Origin: Branchiostoma belcheri
Lineage: Eukaryota > Chordata > Leptocardii > Amphioxiformes > Branchiostomatidae
Direction: 5' to 3'
Length of the DNA stretch: 64,000 bases
Assembly: GCF_001625305.1 (NCBI RefSeq)
Contig: NW_017802725.1
Coordinates: 149,977 to 213,976, forward strand
The position numbers were made by a program, and so were the translations under genes. The notes under the pieces were generated by a model that searched no databases, was not told the DNA's origin, and saw only the letters and a list, made by a program, of their open reading frames with translations. Numbering within the stretch: the first letter of the stretch is position 1; every line of letters starts with the position of its first letter. This document shows, in pieces, positions 60,604-64,000 of this stretch.

Positions 60604-60640
60604 AGCTGGTATAACCGCCCTTCGGCGTAACACACCAGCT
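60604..60640. repeat. Minimal dispersed hairpin module
   Basis: AGCTGGT and ACCAGCT close a 37-bp unit, with CGCC and GGCG around CTTC inside. This is the cleanest single copy in the window. Confidence 0.75.
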
Positions 60641-60889
60641 AAATCGCCCCCCGTAAACCCTAATTGTGCCCTGTTGTGTGTGACTAGTTTCCGGCATTGA
60701 TGCCGACGATAACGATGTCAAACTGTAATCGAAAAAGGTCAGATGAGGATTCAGGAAAGCGCTTCTATTGGCTAGAAATTGGTCGTTTCAACCTCTCAAA
60801 TCTCGGTCTCTGTCGCTAACCCCACAGTTTCGACGCCAATTCTCTCCAATCAAAGCTTTGCTCTCCAATGAAGCTGCTGAGACACGACA

Positions 60890-61005
60890 TAACATGTCAT
60901 ACAAATTGGCCGTCCGCTAAAGGAGTAGTTTGTCGTATCATGATTAGTTGTCTATTTGGCAAATTGGTACTATTTCAAGCCATTTTGAAGCCTGGTTGAG
61001 GTTCG
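60890..61005. mobile_element. Family A MITE, decayed
   Basis: CATAACATGTCATACAAATT and the right arm to GAAGCCTGGTTGAGG are recognisable; the left terminus is lost. Confidence 0.5.
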
Positions 61006-61027
61006 GGCCTAGTAACAAAAGTATTTT

Positions 61028-61191
61028 CGCCTCTACCAGGCTTCGGCAGGCGGCTGGAAGGAGTAGAAATTGGCCAAATTGACAAATAACATACCAGGGG
61101 AGTTGGTCTGCTAGAGAGTACAGTTTGCCACGTTATCTCTCTGTTTGGCCAATTTCTACTCTTTCCAGCCGCCTCCCGAAGCCAGGTATTA
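61028..61191. mobile_element. Family A palindromic MITE
   Basis: Both arms are present (GCCTCTACCAGGCTTCGG, CCGAAGCCAGGTATTAGT); the centre is shortened. Confidence 0.8.
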
Positions 61192-61335
61192 GTAACGAGG
61201 AGACTCACGGAGTAACAGATCAAGAGTCAATGTGACAAACCAGAGTGGCAAAGAGAAGCAGCAATGATACAGTGTGACAAAACAGCCGTAACGAGAGGAC
61301 GACGTGTCAAAATCACAGGTCACGAGAGGGTAATG

Positions 61336-61363
61336 TGACGTAATGTGACGTAATATGACGTGA
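61336..61363. promoter_or_regulatory. Three TGACGTRA motifs at 10-bp spacing
   Basis: TGACGTAA, TGACGTAA and TGACGTGA start at 61336, 61346 and 61356. This is a CRE/ATF or PAR-bZIP type motif repeated once per helical turn, ~620 bp before the start codon of the downstream gene. Function is inferred. Confidence 0.4.
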
Positions 61364-61976
61364 TGTAGAGAGGTGACAATATCGGGTAGGGGTTTATCAG
61401 TTCACAGGTCAACAATTTAGGAGGGTTATTTGGATGGTTTGTGTAATTGAAGAACTGTTACTGTTGCCAGAAGAGGTCGCAAACATCGCAGTCAATGATA
61501 TGGGTAAGGGCGTGTTATGTTCATGGGCTCTTGTGGTGTTTCAAGACGGTCTACAGATTTCTCCGTTTCTCACGATTATTAATACTATTAATGACTCCGG
61601 ATCCATCAATACTGAACAAGGAAATGTGTCCGTAGCATCGGTATCATTTTATTACCATACAAACCTACGTAACATGGAAATATGTTGCTGGGATTTTGAT
61701 ACGATATACGTAATATCAGACTGATCTGGTATATAAACCCCACATGCGTGCAACGACAGAGATGCAGTAGCAAATATAGTCATGGAAAATGTACAAAAGC
61801 TACTTCAACAATTCAACGTTCTCAAATATCTCTATGTCATTCAATAATATGTACATACATGACATAAAACTATCTTTCTTTTAAGTGCTATGGTACAATT
61901 CTGATTCCAGCCTCGTATGTGGAAGATCACAGTCTCAGTCGTTTTATTACAAACTTAAGCTATTTCATAGGGAAAA

Positions 61977-62596
61977 ATGAGCTCAATATCCCTTCCGACT
62001 AGGAGAGAGATTCCACATCGGAATCTTCAGCAATCTAAACGTCAGGTTGCGACTCGTCCAGTTCTTGGCATCTCCGTCAAGTCTCGACAGTCAAATCTGA
62101 GAAGTTTGAGCACGAAAAAAGAAGAAAGATTCAGGTAAAGAAAGAAAGACGAAATAACGTATAAATCAGATAATTATACTTAATCATACACTAGCAAGCT
62201 TCACCAAATGAAATTATCAGGCAAATAATTTTTTCCAGATATTTTTATATTAAGAAAATAGAGAAAAGTAAACATTTGGAAGTTTTATGGCATAAAACAG
62301 TTATAATAGCCAGGGGTTTTGGTTTTCAATAAACAATAAGTTATAAACAATTACAATCCGGTAGATTCATTGTCTGACGTGCCCTCAGATTTGATAATGA
62401 TGTGAACATCACCGGAGTTTCGACACATGCACAGATGGCTACCGATAACACACAAGGAGGGCTGAGAGAGCGGTTTAAAGGTCAACTTCATTATTCCAGA
62501 TTTGTGAATGATCAAAAGGCATCGCAGAAAGTCGGAAAACAAGTAGTTAAGCGAAAGAGAATAGAAGCGAAAAGTCGGAAACGTGACCACATTCAG
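61977..62596 (+). CDS. Candidate novel basic protein, 5' exons (3'-partial)
   Basis: Exon 1, 61977-62134, starts ATG with A at -3 and reads 52 codons plus two bases to AG|GTAAAG. Exon 2, 62389-62596, follows TGACGTGCCCTCAG and continues in phase for 69 codons to CAG|GTTTAA. The ~122-residue product is strongly basic (KRKRIEAKSRKRDHIQ) with no hydrophobic segment. If the second donor is not used the frame ends at 62600-62602 after one more codon. A frame shifted by one base stays open from 62596 to ~62757 and also looks protein-like (FKSLDTEQKEQSRERRALVR), so either a frameshift or sequence error lies near 62592 or this is a decaying gene. I do not recognise the family. Confidence 0.5.
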
Positions 62597-62599
62597 GTT

Positions 62600-64000
62600 T
62601 AAGTCACTAGACACTGAGCAGAAGGAACAAAGTCGGGAAAGGAGAGCACTGGTGAGAGCACGAAGTGAAGACACTTTGAGAATCTACCAGCTACAAGAGC
62701 GTCAGAAGGAGAGTCAAGTAGGAAGAAGTTCTAGAAAGGTCTCAAGAGAAAGATAGAAGATAACAAGTTGGAGCTTATAGATGAGAGAAGAAGTTCAAGA
62801 AGAGAGCAAGAAGAGAAAAGATCAGGAGAAAAGGTAGAGCAGTAGAGAGAGAGGAGATAGGAGGAAAGAAGAGAGTGAAGTTTGAGGAAGTGTAAAGGAG
62901 GTAGCGAGAAGTTTCGGAGAAAAGCTTATAAGCTAGCGAGAGTGGAGGAAAGAAAGCAGAGAGGTGAAGACAACATCGCCATCTTGTGTCGACAACCTCA
63001 CAACAGTTCTGTCATCATCGGGCATTGCCTCAACGTTTGCTTTACATTTCCTCCTGCACAAGTAGAGCGTGAACAAAAGAAAGTTACAAACCTTTTGTAG
63101 TTTAGAGCCCATCTCTTTTTCCAGACGCCATCAATGTGTGAAGGATTGGGAGGCAAGTTAAACGACCGTCGGACTGTGACAAGTGAGGATACAGTCAAGA
63201 AAGTACAGACGGGGTTTCCATAGCTAAGAAAGACGGATGACGTCTGTTTAATGAATTGAAGTGTCAGATCGACATAGGAAGATTTTAGGGAGAAATCACA
63301 GTTCAGAGAGAGGTCATAGTTTATGGAGAAATCAGAGCTCAGAGAAAGGTCAGAGTTCAGGGAGAAATCACAGTTCAGAAATGAGGTCAGACTTCAGAGC
63401 GAAATCACAGTTCAGAGAGAGGTCAGAGTTTAGGGAGAAATCACAGATCAGAGAAAGATCAGAGTTCAGGGAGAAATCAGAGTTCAGAGAGAGGTCAGAG
63501 TTTAGGGAGAAATCACAGTTCAGAGAGAGGTCAGAGTTTAGGGAGAAATCACAGTTCAGAGAAAGGTCAGAGTTCAGGGAGAAATTTTAGTTCAGAAAGA
63601 GGTCAGAGTTCAGGGAGAAATCAGAGTTCAGAGAAAGGTCAGAGTTTAGGGAGAAATCACAGTTCAGAGAAAGGTCAGAGTTCAGGGAGAAATCACAGTT
63701 CAGATAGAGGTGAGAGTTCCTTGAGAAATCACAGTTCAGAAAGAGGTCAGAGTTCAGGGAGAAATCACAGTTCAGAGAGAGGTCAGAGTTTAGGGAGAAA
63801 TCACAGTTCAGAGAAAGGTCAGAAATGGGAACGAAATCACATTTCAGAGAAAGGTCAGAGTTCGGGGAGAAATCACAGTTCAAAAACAGGTCAGAGTTTA
63901 GGGAGAAATCAAAGTTCAGAGAAAGGTCAGAGTTCAGGAAGAAATCACAGTTCAAAGAGAGGTCAGAGTTCAGGGAGAAATCACAGTTCAGAGAAAGGTC
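62600..64000. repeat. Purine-rich tract, extends past the window
   Basis: The plus strand is dominated by A and G from about 62620 to 62960 and again from 63260 to the end, with a mixed-base break at about 62970-63250. The second part is a 36-bp minisatellite. Confidence 0.7.
63261..64000. repeat. 36-bp minisatellite open on both strands
   Basis: Units combine two related 18-bp halves, GTTCAGGGAGAAATCACA and GTTCAGAGAAAGGTCAGA. About 20 units are present and the array runs off the window. The plus strand reads SEFREK-SQFRER repeats to 63590 and the minus strand LNCDFSLNSDLS repeats over 63955-63587. Both follow from the 18-bp period and the near absence of T, so neither is taken as a gene. 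Confidence 0.9.

Larger units (their letters stand above)
59308..61976. other. Intergenic region between divergent genes
   Basis: It separates the start of the minus-strand VOPP1/WBP1-like gene from the plus-strand basic-protein gene. Besides two MITE copies, one hairpin module (60604-60640) and a TGACGTAA cluster, I see no exon. The proximal part (59308-59470) is GC-rich and may be 5'UTR and promoter of the minus-strand gene. Confidence 0.5.

Noticed and set aside
63587-63955. 122-codon Leu-Asn-Cys-Asp-Phe repeat frame
   Set aside because: Both strands of the 36-bp minisatellite are open because of its 18-bp period; there is no other sign of a gene.

Overview
The window looks like animal genomic DNA, most likely from an amphioxus (Branchiostoma). 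Genes are split into short exons with GT-AG introns, three of the five gene models belong to families known from vertebrates, and the spaces between are packed with small palindromic transposons (MITEs), SINEs, minisatellites and microsatellites. No long retrotransposon polyprotein, CRISPR array, rRNA or intact tRNA gene was seen. The species is an inference.

Layout. (1) 487-8342, plus strand: a SPMIP4 (C7orf31)-like gene in eight exons, 5'-truncated by the window edge, followed by a second terminal-type exon in a compatible phase. (2) 8600-32600: about 24 kb with no gene I can support, made largely of palindromic MITEs and minisatellites. (3) 32616-42244, minus strand: a Pro/Ser/Gln-rich, probably nuclear protein that I do not recognise, with nine coding exons, a non-coding leader exon and one candidate alternative exon. 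(4) 42245-43106: a compact head-to-head promoter with YY1, CCAAT and CRE motifs packed together. (5) 43107-47132, plus: a five-exon DIPK2 (C3orf58/CXorf36)-like divergent kinase-fold secretory-pathway protein. (6) 50126-59307, minus: a five-exon VOPP1/WBP1-like single-pass membrane protein with PPxY motifs, put together from exons too short to show as long reading frames. (7) 61977-62596, plus: the first two exons of a probable novel basic protein, running into a 1.4-kb purine-rich tract that ends in a 36-bp minisatellite.

The most unusual theme is the behaviour of exon edges. Partial copies of exon ends with their splice sites lie beside the true exons in three different genes: SPMIP4 exon 4, the unrecognised minus-strand gene's exon 4 (four extra copies interleaved with tRNA-like SINE pieces), and DIPK2 exon 4 (a copy differing only at synonymous sites). 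In the minus-strand gene, two further transposons sit directly on splice signals: a 120-bp element whose target duplication overlaps a 5' splice site, and a tRNA-derived SINE whose 11-bp target duplication leaves only 22 nt before a 3' splice site. Several MITEs have clean target duplications that allow a class assignment: hAT-like (8 bp), Harbinger-like (TTA/TAA) and Mutator-like (8-10 bp).

The genes do not form one pathway. Family identifications rest on remembered conserved motifs, since no search could be run. Exon limits come from splice consensus plus phase continuity across every junction.
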